64,000 bases of DNA. Source: Amycolatopsis nigrescens CSC17Ta-90. GTDB taxonomy: Bacteria > Actinomycetota > Actinomycetes > Mycobacteriales > Pseudonocardiaceae. Both the position numbers and the translations under genes were made by a program. Positions 7,826 to 16,280 of this stretch are shown here, piece by piece (position 1 is the first letter of the stretch; each line of letters starts with the position of its first letter). The DNA lies in NCBI RefSeq assembly GCF_000384315.1, contig NZ_ARVW01000001.1:4278157-4342156 (forward strand), written 5' to 3'. Below the pieces are notes generated by a model. That model was not told the DNA's origin. It worked only from the letters and a program-made list of their open reading frames with translations, and made no database searches.

Positions 7826-8602
7826 TTGAGCCCGCAAGATCGACTGCTCGACTCCGGGGCCGAGGACAGCGCCGGAAACGACGGCCTCGCCCGCCGCGCC
7901 GGCCGGCTGGTGGGCTGGGCGGCCAGGACCGGCTATTCGCTGTCCAAGCGCATCCCCGGCGCGGAGGCGGCCGAGCGCGGCCTGCGCCAGGTGGAGAAGC
8001 AGGTGCTCGGCGAGCTCCGGCGGCGACTGGACGAAGTGGACGATCCCTACCTCGCCGCGCTGACCTCGCAGTCCCACGACAACGACTCCGGCACCTCCAC
8101 CGCGGGCTCGGCGCTGGTGGTCGGCGAGGTCGAACCGCTGCGGGCGGCGATGGCGGAACTGCTCAACCGGTCCGTGGAGTTCACCAGGGAGCGGGCGAGG
8201 GAGTACCTCTACGCGCTCATCCTGCGCCAGCTCACCCCGGACGAGGCGCGCATCCTGGCCGCGCTCGCGGACGGCTCGCCGTATCCGGTGATCGACGTCG
8301 CCGAGCGCAGCGGTCTCGGCGTCGGCCAGGTCGTGCTGCGCAACGCCTCCACCGTGGGCAAGGCGGCCGGCGTGACGCTGGTCGAGCACACCCCCGGCTA
8401 CCTGACCAGGCTGATCGGGTTCGGCCTTGCCGACCTCGGTGACGAGCTGCCCGGACTGGAAACGCAGTACGAGATCCTGCTGACCGATGAGACCGTGCGC
8501 GCCGCGGAGAGCACGGTCAAGCGGGCCAAGTTCCTCCGCGGTTCGGTCCGGCTCTCCCGGCTCGGCGCCCAGTTCTGGCTGGCCTGCGACCCGACCGGGT
8601 GA
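7826..8602 (+). CDS. Abi-alpha (DUF4393) family protein
   Basis: This protein of about 258 residues has an amphipathic N-terminus (GYSLSKRIPGAEAAERGLRQVEKQVLGELRRRLDEV) and a core ending LYALILRQLTPDEARILAALADGSPYPVIDV, typical of the Abi-alpha/DUF4393 family. The family name comes from a distant link to abortive-infection proteins; biochemical function is unknown. The best start is TTG 7826 after GAGGGGAG; the frame also has an ATG at 7796 with no clear site. The C-terminal third (GYLTRLIGFGLADLG) may associate with membrane. It follows the TetR gene by 31 bp and could be co-transcribed with it. Confidence 0.62.
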   Translation: MSPQDRLLDSGAEDSAGNDGLARRAGRLVGWAARTGYSLSKRIPGAEAAERGLRQVEKQVLGELRRRLDEVDDPYLAALTSQSHDNDSGTSTAGSALVVGEVEPLRAAMAELLNRSVEFTRERAREYLYALILRQLTPDEARILAALADGSPYPVIDVAERSGLGVGQVVLRNASTVGKAAGVTLVEHTPGYLTRLIGFGLADLGDELPGLETQYEILLTDETVRAAESTVKRAKFLRGSVRLSRLGAQFWLACDPTG

Positions 8603-8673
8603 CCTCTTCTGTCTCCTGTGAAGTCCACCCGCCTGTGTGATCATGGTCACGCAGTCGAGTGGCGGAGGTGGTC

Positions 8674-9909
8674 ATGGGGGCGATTCTCGAAGACCTCGCC
8701 CGGCACTGGCCGCTCTACCTCTCCATCCCGGTGGTCGCCGCGCTGATCGGCTACGGCACCAAGCTGGTTGCCATCCGGATGATGTTCCGGCCGCTGGAGT
8801 TCATCGGGGTCAAACCGTTCCTCGGCTGGCAGGGCATCGTGCCCAAGCGGGCCGCGCGGATGGCGGGCATCGCCTGCGACACGATGACCCAGCAGCTGAT
8901 CAGCCCGGCCGACGTGGTGTCCAGGCTGGACGCCGGCCGGGTGGCGAGCGAGATCGAGAAGCCGCTGATGGCCGCGGTCGAGGAGATCGTCCGCGAGGTG
9001 GCCGGGCAGTACCAGGCCGGGCTGTGGGAGTCGCTGCCGGCCAGGGCGCAGCGGATGGTGATCCACCGGGTGCAGGCCGAGGCACCGAAGATGGTTGCCG
9101 CGGTGCTGGAACTGATCCAGCGAAATGTAGACAGCGTGTTCGACCTCAAGGACATGGTGGTCACCAACCTGGTCCGGGACAAGGCGCTGCTGAACCGGAT
9201 CTTCCAGGAGGCCGGCCGCAAGGAGTTCCAGTTCATCGCCAGGTCCGGGATCGTGTTCGGCGGGCTGATCGGGATCGTCCAGATGATCGCCTGGGTGTTG
9301 TTCAAGCTCCCGTTGATCATGCCGCTGTTCGGCCTGTTCACCGGCTGGTTCACCGACTGGCTGGCGCTGAAGATGATCTTCCACCCGAAGCAGCCGGTGC
9401 GGTACTTCGGGCTGTTCGAATGGCAGGGCCTGTTCCTCAAGCGCCGGGCCGAGGTGTCCGAGGCCTACGGCGAGCTGATCGCCAAGGAGATCATCACCCC
9501 GCACAACGTGATCGAGGCGGTGCTGCGCGGGCCGCTCTCGGACCGGGTGCTCGCGCTCATCCAGCGGCAGGTGGACGAGGAGCTGGCCAAGCACACCAGC
9601 CTGGCGAAACCGCTGGTGGTGCTGGCCGTCGGCGGCAAGCGCTACCAGGAGATGAAGCAGACCATCGCCGGGCTGATCATGGCCAGGCTGCCGGAGACGC
9701 TGAGCTACGTGGAGGACTACGCCGAGGACGCGATGGACATCAGGAACATGCTGGTGACCAAGATGAAGGAGCTGCCGCCGGAGGAGTTCGAGGGACTGCT
9801 GCGGCCGGCCTTCCAGCAGGACGAGTGGATCCTGATCACCACCGGTGCGCTGCTCGGCTTCGCGGTGGGTGAGCTCCAAGTACTCCTTTTGGAGCAGTTC
9901 GCCGGTTGA
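8674..9909 (+). CDS. DUF445 family membrane protein
   Basis: This 411-residue protein belongs to DUF445, a family found in many bacteria. An N-terminal helix (LYLSIPVVAALIGYGTKLVAIRMMF) precedes the duplicated motif MMFRPLEFIG...GWQGIVPKRA and its repeat MIFHPKQPV...FEWQGLFLKRR. A second hydrophobic segment lies between them and a third at the C-terminus (WILITTGALLGFAVGELQVLL). ATG 8674 follows GGCGGAGGTGG. The biochemical function is not known to me, and neighbours give no hint. Confidence 0.82.
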   Translation: MGAILEDLARHWPLYLSIPVVAALIGYGTKLVAIRMMFRPLEFIGVKPFLGWQGIVPKRAARMAGIACDTMTQQLISPADVVSRLDAGRVASEIEKPLMAAVEEIVREVAGQYQAGLWESLPARAQRMVIHRVQAEAPKMVAAVLELIQRNVDSVFDLKDMVVTNLVRDKALLNRIFQEAGRKEFQFIARSGIVFGGLIGIVQMIAWVLFKLPLIMPLFGLFTGWFTDWLALKMIFHPKQPVRYFGLFEWQGLFLKRRAEVSEAYGELIAKEIITPHNVIEAVLRGPLSDRVLALIQRQVDEELAKHTSLAKPLVVLAVGGKRYQEMKQTIAGLIMARLPETLSYVEDYAEDAMDIRNMLVTKMKELPPEEFEGLLRPAFQQDEWILITTGALLGFAVGELQVLLLEQFAG

Positions 9910-10182
9910 GCGCGGTGCGCGTGCGGTGACTTACCGTGGCCGGGGTCTCGGGCCGTTCGCCCGGCTGCCCCCTCGCATTTGGTGAATGGTGCCACTACCG
10001 TGACCGAATAGCCGGTGGTGAACCCGGCGGGACAAAGCTGTACATCTTAGCCCAGGTCAGGGCGTTGGCGATACGTTGATGTCTGCATTGTCACACGTAT
10101 TTTTTCATCGTCGCAGGTAGCCCACCTGGCGTCCGGACGGCTGGGCTGAAGGGGCGAAAAACCTCTGTTAGGTTGTTTGAAT
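9910..10182. other. Spacer upstream of ectA
   Basis: These 273 bp carry the ect promoter region. The distal half contains the most AT-rich patch of the area, with a run of T residues near 10100, but I cannot assign -10/-35 boxes with confidence. A short GC hairpin near 10008-10030 may end the DUF445 transcript. Confidence 0.4.
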
Positions 10183-10683
10183 ATGTCCGGAAAGCACCTG
10201 ATCGAATCCCCGGCCAAGGCAGATGGTGCCGAGCTCTGGCGAATCGCGCGTGATTCGAAGAAGCTGGATCTCAACTCGCCCTATGCATATCTGTTGTGGT
10301 GCCACGATTTCGCCGACACCTCGGTGGTGGCGAAAGTCGATGGCCAAGCGGTGGGATTCGTGATCGGCTACCGGCGACCGAGTGCGCCTGATACGGCGGT
10401 AGTGTGGCAGGTGGCGGTCGACTCGTCGCAGCGGGGCAAGGGGCTGGCCGGCGCGCTACTGGACGCCCTGTTCACCCGGCTGGTGCGGCGGGACGTCCGG
10501 TACCTGGAGACGACCATCACCCCGGACAACAAGGCGTCCATCGGGCTGTTCAGCTCGTTCGCCGAGCGCTGGGGGGCGGCACTGGAGCGTTTCGATTTGT
10601 TCGCCCCCGGGGACTTTCCGGACGACGGCGAGCAACATGAACCCGAAGACCTCTACCGGATCGGCCCGCTAAACCTGAAATAG
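10183..10683 (+). CDS. ectA: L-2,4-diaminobutyrate acetyltransferase
   Basis: EctA acetylates L-2,4-diaminobutyrate at the gamma-amino group, the second step of ectoine synthesis. The 166-residue GNAT protein shows LNSPYAYLLWCHDFADTSVVA and the acetyl-CoA site VAVDSSQRGKGLAGALLDALF (about residues 75-95). The start is ATG 10183 with TTG 10177 as alternative; the ribosome-binding site is weak. It leads an ectABCD cluster with gaps of 76, 32 and 77 bp. No ectoine-specific aspartokinase gene is present, so precursor comes from the general pathway. Confidence 0.95.
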   Translation: MSGKHLIESPAKADGAELWRIARDSKKLDLNSPYAYLLWCHDFADTSVVAKVDGQAVGFVIGYRRPSAPDTAVVWQVAVDSSQRGKGLAGALLDALFTRLVRRDVRYLETTITPDNKASIGLFSSFAERWGAALERFDLFAPGDFPDDGEQHEPEDLYRIGPLNLK

Positions 10684-10759
10684 CAACAAAAAATCGGCGA
10701 TGAGCGTTAATTAATCGTCAAGGGGCGGCCCGAGTGAGCAAGAGCAGGAGATAGACAGA

Positions 10760-12013
10760 GTGAGCATCTTTGAAGCACTCGAATCGCAGGTGCGGAGCTA
10801 CAGCCGAGGGTGGCCGGTGGTGTTCGACCGTGCGGTGGGCAGCCAGCTGTTCGCCGAGGACGGCACCCCGTATCTGGACTTCTTCGCCGGCGCGGGGGCG
10901 CTCAACTACGGGCACAACAACCCGGCCCTCAAGCAGGCGCTGATCGACTACCTCCAGCGCGACGGGGTGACCCACGCGCTGGACATGTTCACCGTGGCCA
11001 AGCGGGACTTCCTGGAGACGGTGAACGAGCGGGTCCTCAAGCCCCGCGAGCTGGACTACAAGGTGGTCTTCCCCGGTCCCGGCGGCGCGAACGCGGTCGA
11101 GGCGGCGCTGAAGCTGGCCCGCAAGGTGACCGGGCGCGAGTCGGTCATCAACTTCACCAACGCCTTCCACGGGATGACCCTCGGCGCGCTGTCGGTCACC
11201 GGTAACTCGATGAAGCGCGGCGGTGCCGGCATCCCGCTGGTGCACGCCACTCCGATGCCGTACGACCAGTACTTCGACGGCGCGTACCCGGACTTCCTGT
11301 ACTTCGAGCGGCTGCTGCAGGACTCCGGCAGCGGGCTGAACGAGCCCGCCGCGGTGATCGTGGAGACTGTGCAGGGCGAGGGCGGCATCAACGCCGCCGG
11401 GATCGAATGGCTCAAGGGCCTCGCCGAGCTGTGCAAGCGCCACGACATCCTGCTGATCGTGGACGACGTGCAGATGGGCTGCGGCCGGACCGGTCCGTTC
11501 TTCAGCTTCGAAGAAGCCGGGATCACCCCGGACATCGTCTGCCTGTCCAAGTCCATCTCCGGCTACGGCCTGCCGATGGCGCTCACCCTGATCCGGCCGG
11601 ACCTCGACGTGTGGGAGCCCGGCGAGCACAACGGCACCTTCCGCGGGATCAGCCCTGCCTTCGTCACCGCCACCGCGGCGCTGCGCACCTACTGGAGCGA
11701 CGACGAGCTGGAGAAGTCGACCAAGGCCAAGGGCGAGCGGATCGGCGCCGCCTTCGACGAGATCGTCACCGCCTACCCGGAGGCGAACCTGCTGGCCAAG
11801 GGCCGCGGGCTGGCCAGGGGCCTGGAGTTCGCCAGCGGCGACCTTGCCGGCAAGGTCTGCGCCGCGGCGTTCGAGCGCGGCCTGCTGATGGAGACCTCCG
11901 GTCCCGACGGCGAGGTGATGAAGCTGCTGCCGCCGCTGACGCTGACCGACGACGAGCTCGGCAAGGGGCTGGACATCATCGCCGAGTCCGTGCAGACCGT
12001 ACTGAGCAAGTAA
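10760..12013 (+). CDS. ectB: Diaminobutyrate-2-oxoglutarate transaminase
   Basis: EctB is a PLP-dependent class III aminotransferase that makes L-2,4-diaminobutyrate from aspartate semialdehyde and glutamate. The 417-residue protein shows [15 protein letters not shown], the PLP-binding [15 protein letters not shown] and the Schiff-base lysine in [16 protein letters not shown] 10760 is preceded by AGGAG. Its position between ectA and ectC fixes the role. Confidence 0.95.
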   Translation: MSIFEALESQVRSYSRGWPVVFDRAVGSQLFAEDGTPYLDFFAGAGALNYGHNNPALKQALIDYLQRDGVTHALDMFTVAKRDFLETVNERVLKPRELDYKVVFPGPGGANAVEAALKLARKVTGRESVINFTNAFHGMTLGALSVTGNSMKRGGAGIPLVHATPMPYDQYFDGAYPDFLYFERLLQDSGSGLNEPAAVIVETVQGEGGINAAGIEWLKGLAELCKRHDILLIVDDVQMGCGRTGPFFSFEEAGITPDIVCLSKSISGYGLPMALTLIRPDLDVWEPGEHNGTFRGISPAFVTATAALRTYWSDDELEKSTKAKGERIGAAFDEIVTAYPEANLLAKGRGLARGLEFASGDLAGKVCAAAFERGLLMETSGPDGEVMKLLPPLTLTDDELGKGLDIIAESVQTVLSK

Positions 12014-12045
12014 CCACCTCGCGAAGAAACTCGAAGGAGAGTGTT

Positions 12046-12435
12046 TTGATCGTCCGCACCATCGACGAGATCACCGATACCGACGCCGACATCAAGACCC
12101 CGAACTGGCGCAGCAAGCGGATCGTCCTGGCCAAGGAGAAGGTCGGCTTCTCGGTGCACGAGACCACGCTCTACGCGGGGACCGTGAACGACTTCTGGTA
12201 CGCGAACCACGTCGAGGCGGTCTTCGTCTTCGAGGGTGAGGGCGAGATCGAGGACAAGGCGACCGGCGAGGTGCACCAGCTCAAGCCGGGTTCGCTCTAC
12301 CTGCTGAACAACCACGACAAGCACCAGGTGCGGCCGAAGACCGACATGCGCACGGTGTGCGTGTTCAACCCGCCCGTGACCGGCCGGGAAGTGCACGACG
12401 AGAACGGCGTATACCCGCTGGTCACCGAAGACTGA
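12046..12435 (+). CDS. ectC: L-ectoine synthase
   Basis: EctC cyclises N-gamma-acetyl-diaminobutyrate to ectoine. The 129-residue cupin protein contains the family stretch [21 protein letters not shown] and [18 protein letters not shown]. The start is TTG 12046 after GAAGGAGA, giving the usual N-terminus IVRTIDEI; no ATG or GTG fits. Confidence 0.95.
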   Translation: MIVRTIDEITDTDADIKTPNWRSKRIVLAKEKVGFSVHETTLYAGTVNDFWYANHVEAVFVFEGEGEIEDKATGEVHQLKPGSLYLLNNHDKHQVRPKTDMRTVCVFNPPVTGREVHDENGVYPLVTED

Positions 12436-12512
12436 CGCCTTTCCCACCACGAACGGCGCCACCACCCGAATGAAGGGGCAAGTAAACAGCGAAGCCTGAG
12501 GAGGCGAGCAAC

Positions 12513-13415
12513 TTGACGCTCATGGACACCCGGATCGAGGACAGTTATCCGACCCGGATCACCGGTGAGCCCAAGCCCATCGAACGCCTGGACCCGACGG
12601 TCTGGGGCGGCGAGTCCGACGGCCCGATCGACGCGGCCAGTCTCGCTTCCCACGACGCCAAGGGTTTCTCCATCATCGAAGGTCTGCTGTCCCCCGCGGA
12701 GGTGCAGGCGTATTGGCAGGACCTGGTGCACCTGACCCGCGACGAGGACTTCAAGAGCGACCAGCGGGTGATCACCGAGAAGTCCTCCGGTGAGGTCCGG
12801 TCCATCTTCGAGATGCACAAGATCAGCCCGCTGATCGGCGAGCTGGTGCGCGATCCGCGCATCCTCGACCGGGCACGTCAGATCCTCGGTTCGGACGTCT
12901 ACATCCACCAGAGCCGGGTGAACTACATGCCCGGGTTTCGCGGCACCGGGTTCTACTGGCACTCGGACTTCGAGACCTGGCACGCCGAGGACGGGATGCC
13001 AAAGCCCCGCGCGGTCAGCTGCTCGATCGCGCTCACCGACAACTACCCGTTCAACGGCGGGTTGATGGTGATGCCGGGCTCCCAGCGCACCTTCCTGCCC
13101 TGCGTCGGCGAGACCCCGGACGACAACTACAAGAGCTCGCTCAAGGAGCAGAAGATCGGCCTGCCGGACGAGCACGAGATCACCAAGCTGGCCGCGGAGT
13201 GCGGGATCGAGCAGTTCACCGGTCCGGCCGGCTCGGCGCTGTGGTTCGACTCGAACATCATGCACGGCTCGGGCAACAACATCACGCCGTATCCGCGGTC
13301 GAACATCTTCCTGGTGTTCAGCAGCGTGGAGAACACCCTCGGCGAACCGTATGCGGCGACCACCCGCCGGCCCGAGTTCATCGGAGCCAGGGACTTCACC
13401 CCGGTGGTCCGCTAA
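12513..13415 (+). CDS. ectD: Ectoine hydroxylase
   Basis: EctD is a non-heme iron, 2-oxoglutarate-dependent dioxygenase that converts ectoine to 5-hydroxyectoine. The 300-residue protein carries the family signature, split here as FYWHSDFETWHAEDGMP and KPRAVSCSIALTDN (about residues 148-178), with the iron ligands H and D in HSD, and the distal histidine in NIMHGSG. The start is TTG 12513 or ATG 12522 after GAGGAGGCGAG. Both EctC and EctD appear to begin with TTG, which may lower their translation relative to EctB. A terminator follows at 13427. Confidence 0.95.
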   Translation: MTLMDTRIEDSYPTRITGEPKPIERLDPTVWGGESDGPIDAASLASHDAKGFSIIEGLLSPAEVQAYWQDLVHLTRDEDFKSDQRVITEKSSGEVRSIFEMHKISPLIGELVRDPRILDRARQILGSDVYIHQSRVNYMPGFRGTGFYWHSDFETWHAEDGMPKPRAVSCSIALTDNYPFNGGLMVMPGSQRTFLPCVGETPDDNYKSSLKEQKIGLPDEHEITKLAAECGIEQFTGPAGSALWFDSNIMHGSGNNITPYPRSNIFLVFSSVENTLGEPYAATTRRPEFIGARDFTPVVR

Positions 13416-13426
13416 CGATCCCGCGG

Positions 13427-13461
13427 GTTGCCGCCGGGTGACGGGTGCCACCGGCGGCAAC
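13427..13461 (+). terminator. Terminator hairpin of the ect operon
   Basis: GTTGCCGCCGG and its exact complement CCGGCGGCAAC form an 11-bp stem around a 13-base loop, starting 12 bp after the ectD stop. There is no T-run, as is usual for high-GC terminators. Confidence 0.6.
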
Positions 13462-13644
13462 CGGCGGGTCGGTGGTAGCCGACCAATCGCGCCCTGTTAC
13501 CTTGTCGCGACTGCTTCGGTCGGCTGTGGCTGGAGTGGCAGATGTTGTCATCGCGGTACGGGTTCCTCCTTGCTCGGGGTGAGTCCCATGCCATGGCTGA
13601 CAGCGATGTTCGGTGCGGGCCCGTGCTCACACCGGCGTCATCAC

Positions 13645-13706
13645 CGAGTGCGGCCCCGCACCATCAGATCGGGACTGATGGTGCGGGGCCGCACTCGTGT
13701 TTTTTA
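13645..13706. terminator. Long perfect hairpin with T-tract
   Basis: The arms (13645-13667 and 13675-13697) are perfect 23-bp reverse complements beginning CGAGTGCGGCCCCGCACC, with a 7-base loop, followed by TGTTTTTT. On the + strand this is a textbook intrinsic terminator, unusually long for one, and about 230 bp beyond ectD. Confidence 0.7.
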
Positions 13707-13754
13707 TGGCGCGAGGGCCTTCGGCCCGCGGCGCCACTTCAAAAGAAGCCGCCT

Positions 13755-13823
13755 GCTCCTTCGTCGCGGTGGGCACGGGACCTTGGAGCACGGGGTGGTT
13801 GGGGGGCTCCTTCGTCGCGGTGG
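13755..13823 (+). repeat. 18-bp direct repeat pair
   Basis: GCTCCTTCGTCGCGGTGG occurs at 13755-13772 and again exactly at 13806-13823. The spacing from start to start is 51 bp. The region is not coding by my reading. Confidence 0.7.
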
Positions 13824-13857
13824 TCGGTGGTTGTTGAGCGTGGGCCGGCGCCCGACG

Positions 13858-13914
13858 CGGCAAATAGTCGGCTTTTTGCCCTTTGGGAGTGGGCAAAAAG
13901 CCGGCTATTTGCCG
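13858..13914. terminator. Type D intergenic palindrome
   Basis: Arms of 24 bp beginning CGGCAAATAGTCGGC pair with a single G-T mismatch around a 9-base loop. The palindrome ends 1 bp before the stop codon of the converging IclR gene. A half-copy of the same sequence ends the gene at 31212. Confidence 0.7.
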
Positions 13915-13915
13915 G

Positions 13916-14782
13916 TCAGAGGTGGCGGAGGTTGGCGGCGGCGGTGGTGAGGGCCTGGGTGAGGGTGTCGCGACGGGGTTTGTCGACGGACTGGGCCAGT
14001 GGGCCGAGCTGGAGTTCGTAGCGGGCGGTGCCGGTGGCGTCGAAGACCGGGGTGACCAGGTAGCTGATCGGCAGCGGCTCGTCCGCGGCCAGCTCGTCGG
14101 CGGTGTAGGCGCGTCCGGTCACCTGCGCCAGCTGGGTCAGCACGCGGGTGCGCAGCCGGTGCCTCGCCGGATGCTCGTCCAGCAGCTCCACCACGTCGCC
14201 GAGCACCTCGAGCAGGCCGGCCGCACCGGGCTCCAGCCGCCACACCGCGGTGCCGCCCGCCCGGACCAGCGCCAGCAGCTCCCGCAGCGGCGGCCGGTCC
14301 CGCGCCGGTGCGCCGGCCAGCCAGGCGCGCTGCTCCGCGTCTTCGCGCCAGGCCATCACCGCGGCGCCGGCCGGCGGCCGCAGCGGCAGCCGGGTACCGA
14401 CCTCGATCCCGGCTGGCAACCGTCCCGGCCCGCTCTCACAGGCGAGATAGGTCAGATGCCGTCGTTCGGCCAGTGTCAGCGCGACTCCGCAGCCCACTTC
14501 GGCGGCCAGTGCCGCCAGCCTGCCGGTGACCTCGCCGGTGACCGCCCCGTTCCGCACCCGGACCGCCTCGGCCACGCCGAGCAGCCCGGGGCCGAGCACG
14601 TAGTCCCGGCCGGGCAGGCGGCGCACCCAGCCCGCCGCCTCCAGCTCCGCCAGCACCGCGGTCGTGGTGGAGCGGTTGAGGTTCAACCGGGCGGCGACCT
14701 CGGCCACCGAGCAACCAGCCGGATGCCCGGCCAGCAGCTCGACGATGCCCACGACCCGCTCGGTCGGCGGTGAACCGGTCAC
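13916..14782 (-). CDS. IclR family transcriptional regulator
   Basis: This 288-residue protein has an N-terminal winged helix (ERVVGIVELLAGHPAGCSVAEVAARLNLNRSTTTAVLAEL, about residues 8-48) and a C-terminal GAF-like effector domain (GRLPAGIEVGTRLPLRPPAGAAVMAW). It is divergent from the cytochrome P450 gene with 95 bp between them, so it may control that gene. The spacer contains AATAGCTATT, a 10-bp palindrome at 14828-14837, a low-confidence operator candidate. Confidence 0.85.
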   Translation of the reverse strand: MTGSPPTERVVGIVELLAGHPAGCSVAEVAARLNLNRSTTTAVLAELEAAGWVRRLPGRDYVLGPGLLGVAEAVRVRNGAVTGEVTGRLAALAAEVGCGVALTLAERRHLTYLACESGPGRLPAGIEVGTRLPLRPPAGAAVMAWREDAEQRAWLAGAPARDRPPLRELLALVRAGGTAVWRLEPGAAGLLEVLGDVVELLDEHPARHRLRTRVLTQLAQVTGRAYTADELAADEPLPISYLVTPVFDATGTARYELQLGPLAQSVDKPRRDTLTQALTTAAANLRHL

Positions 14783-14877
14783 AATTCTCCTTGTGCCGAA
14801 GCGTTTGTCGACCTATCGTCAGTGCACAATAGCTATTCATCATGATCGCGGCGAATATTCGTCACCGGGGAGTCGGC

Positions 14878-16077
14878 ATGGTGCTCGATGTGCTCGATGT
14901 GGAGGACATCGACTTCGCGGGCTTCACCGCATCGGACATTCCGGATCTGCACGGCACGCTCGCCGAGCTGCGTGCGCGTAAGCCGTACGCGGTGGTGCCC
15001 TTCGCCGGCACGCGGGCGATTCTGCTGCTGACGCACGACCTGGTCACCGCCGCGTTCAAGGACGAGGCGACCTTCCCCGCGTCCGCGATCTACCCGCTGA
15101 CCACCGGCCCGGTACTCGGCCACACCATCCAGTGCATGGCGGGCCGGGAACACCGGGTCAACCGCGCGCTGGTCACCCCGGCCTTCCGGCGCAAGCTCGT
15201 CGCGAGCTACGCCGGCACCCTGCTGGAACCGCTCGCGCACGACCTGGTGGACCGCTTCCACCGGCGCGACGAGGTGGACCTGGTCGCCGAGTTCACCGAG
15301 CGGTACCCGGTCCTGGTGATCACCAGGATGCTCGGGCTGCCCGCCGGGGACGAGGAAGTGCTGCACCGGTGGGCCCGCGATCTGTTCCACTACCCGATGC
15401 GGCCGGCGGACGCCAAGCGCGCGTCCGCCGAGTTCACCGCGTACCTGACGCCGGTCATCGAAGCCAGGCGCCGGGAGCCGGGCGACGACCTGATCTCCAC
15501 CTTGGCCGGCACCGAGGTCGAAGGCGAGCGGCTCTCCGACGAACAGATTCTTTCCTTCCTCCGACTGCTTTTCCCTGCCGGCGCGGACACCAGCACGCTC
15601 GCCCTTGGCAACGTGCTCGCCGCGTTGCTGACCCACCCGGACGAGCTGCTGCGGGTGCGCGAGGACCCGGACACCGAGCTGTCCTGGGCGGTGGAGGAGT
15701 CGCTGCGCTGGGAGCCGCCGGTGGCCCTGTTGCCGAGGGTCTGCCCGGCGGCGGCCGACTGGCACGGCATCGCCATCCCGGCCGGCACGCCGATGATCTT
15801 CGGGATCACCGCGGCCAACCGGGACCCCGGCGTTTACCCGGATCCGGACCGGTTCGACATCGGCCGGCGTGCGATGGCGACGCTGGCCTTCGGCGACGGC
15901 CCGCACACCTGCCTCGGCACCTGGCTGGCGCTGGCCGAGGTGCGCGCCGGGCTGAAGGTGCTGCTGCACCGGCTGCCGGAGATCCGCCTGGTGGCGGGGG
16001 CGGACGCGCGGATCGGCGGCAGGCTTGGCGCCGCGCTGCGCGGCCCGGCGGCGCTGCGGGTCCGGCTGCGCCGCTGA
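14878..16077 (+). CDS. Cytochrome P450
   Basis: This 399-residue soluble bacterial P450 has all three core signatures: the I-helix oxygen-activation site FPAGADTST (about residue 236), the ExxR motif EESLRWEPP (near 276) and the heme loop FGDGPHTCLG (cysteine near 344). The start at 14878 follows GGGGAG; the in-frame ATG at 14842 is an alternative. No ferredoxin gene is adjacent. The substrate is unknown. The divergent IclR gene is the likely regulator. I see no biosynthetic core enzyme that would make this part of a secondary metabolite cluster. Confidence 0.9.
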   Translation: MVLDVLDVEDIDFAGFTASDIPDLHGTLAELRARKPYAVVPFAGTRAILLLTHDLVTAAFKDEATFPASAIYPLTTGPVLGHTIQCMAGREHRVNRALVTPAFRRKLVASYAGTLLEPLAHDLVDRFHRRDEVDLVAEFTERYPVLVITRMLGLPAGDEEVLHRWARDLFHYPMRPADAKRASAEFTAYLTPVIEARRREPGDDLISTLAGTEVEGERLSDEQILSFLRLLFPAGADTSTLALGNVLAALLTHPDELLRVREDPDTELSWAVEESLRWEPPVALLPRVCPAAADWHGIAIPAGTPMIFGITAANRDPGVYPDPDRFDIGRRAMATLAFGDGPHTCLGTWLALAEVRAGLKVLLHRLPEIRLVAGADARIGGRLGAALRGPAALRVRLRR

Positions 16078-16280
16078 GCGGCGGGCCGCGCGCCGGAGGA
16101 GTTCTGCGGAGAAACTGCCGCCGGTTGAACTGCGTTCGCGGTAGGTTGACGGCCGTAGGCTCGGCCACGATGTGGGCGGGGGATCAGGTCTAAGGGGAGA
16201 CCGCGTTGGTCCTGGCTGCGAAAACATCCGGCTGAGCCCGCCTTTGAGGGAGTACTGCTAGCTCGATCGGGGAGGCGAGC

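Larger units (their letters stand above)
13462..13915. other. Hairpin-rich spacer without a credible gene
   Basis: This part of the 500-bp spacer between ectD and the IclR gene holds two very long palindromes (13645-13706 and 13858-13914), a smaller hairpin around GGGCCTTCGGCCC near 13715-13727, and an 18-bp direct repeat (13755-13772 and 13806-13823). Open frames here translate to low-complexity peptides that mirror the repeats, so I do not call a gene. Confidence 0.6.

Noticed and set aside
13542..14021. Open frames on both strands in the spacer after ectD
   Set aside because: Their translations repeat because the DNA is palindromic and directly repeated; there is no ribosome-binding site or family match.
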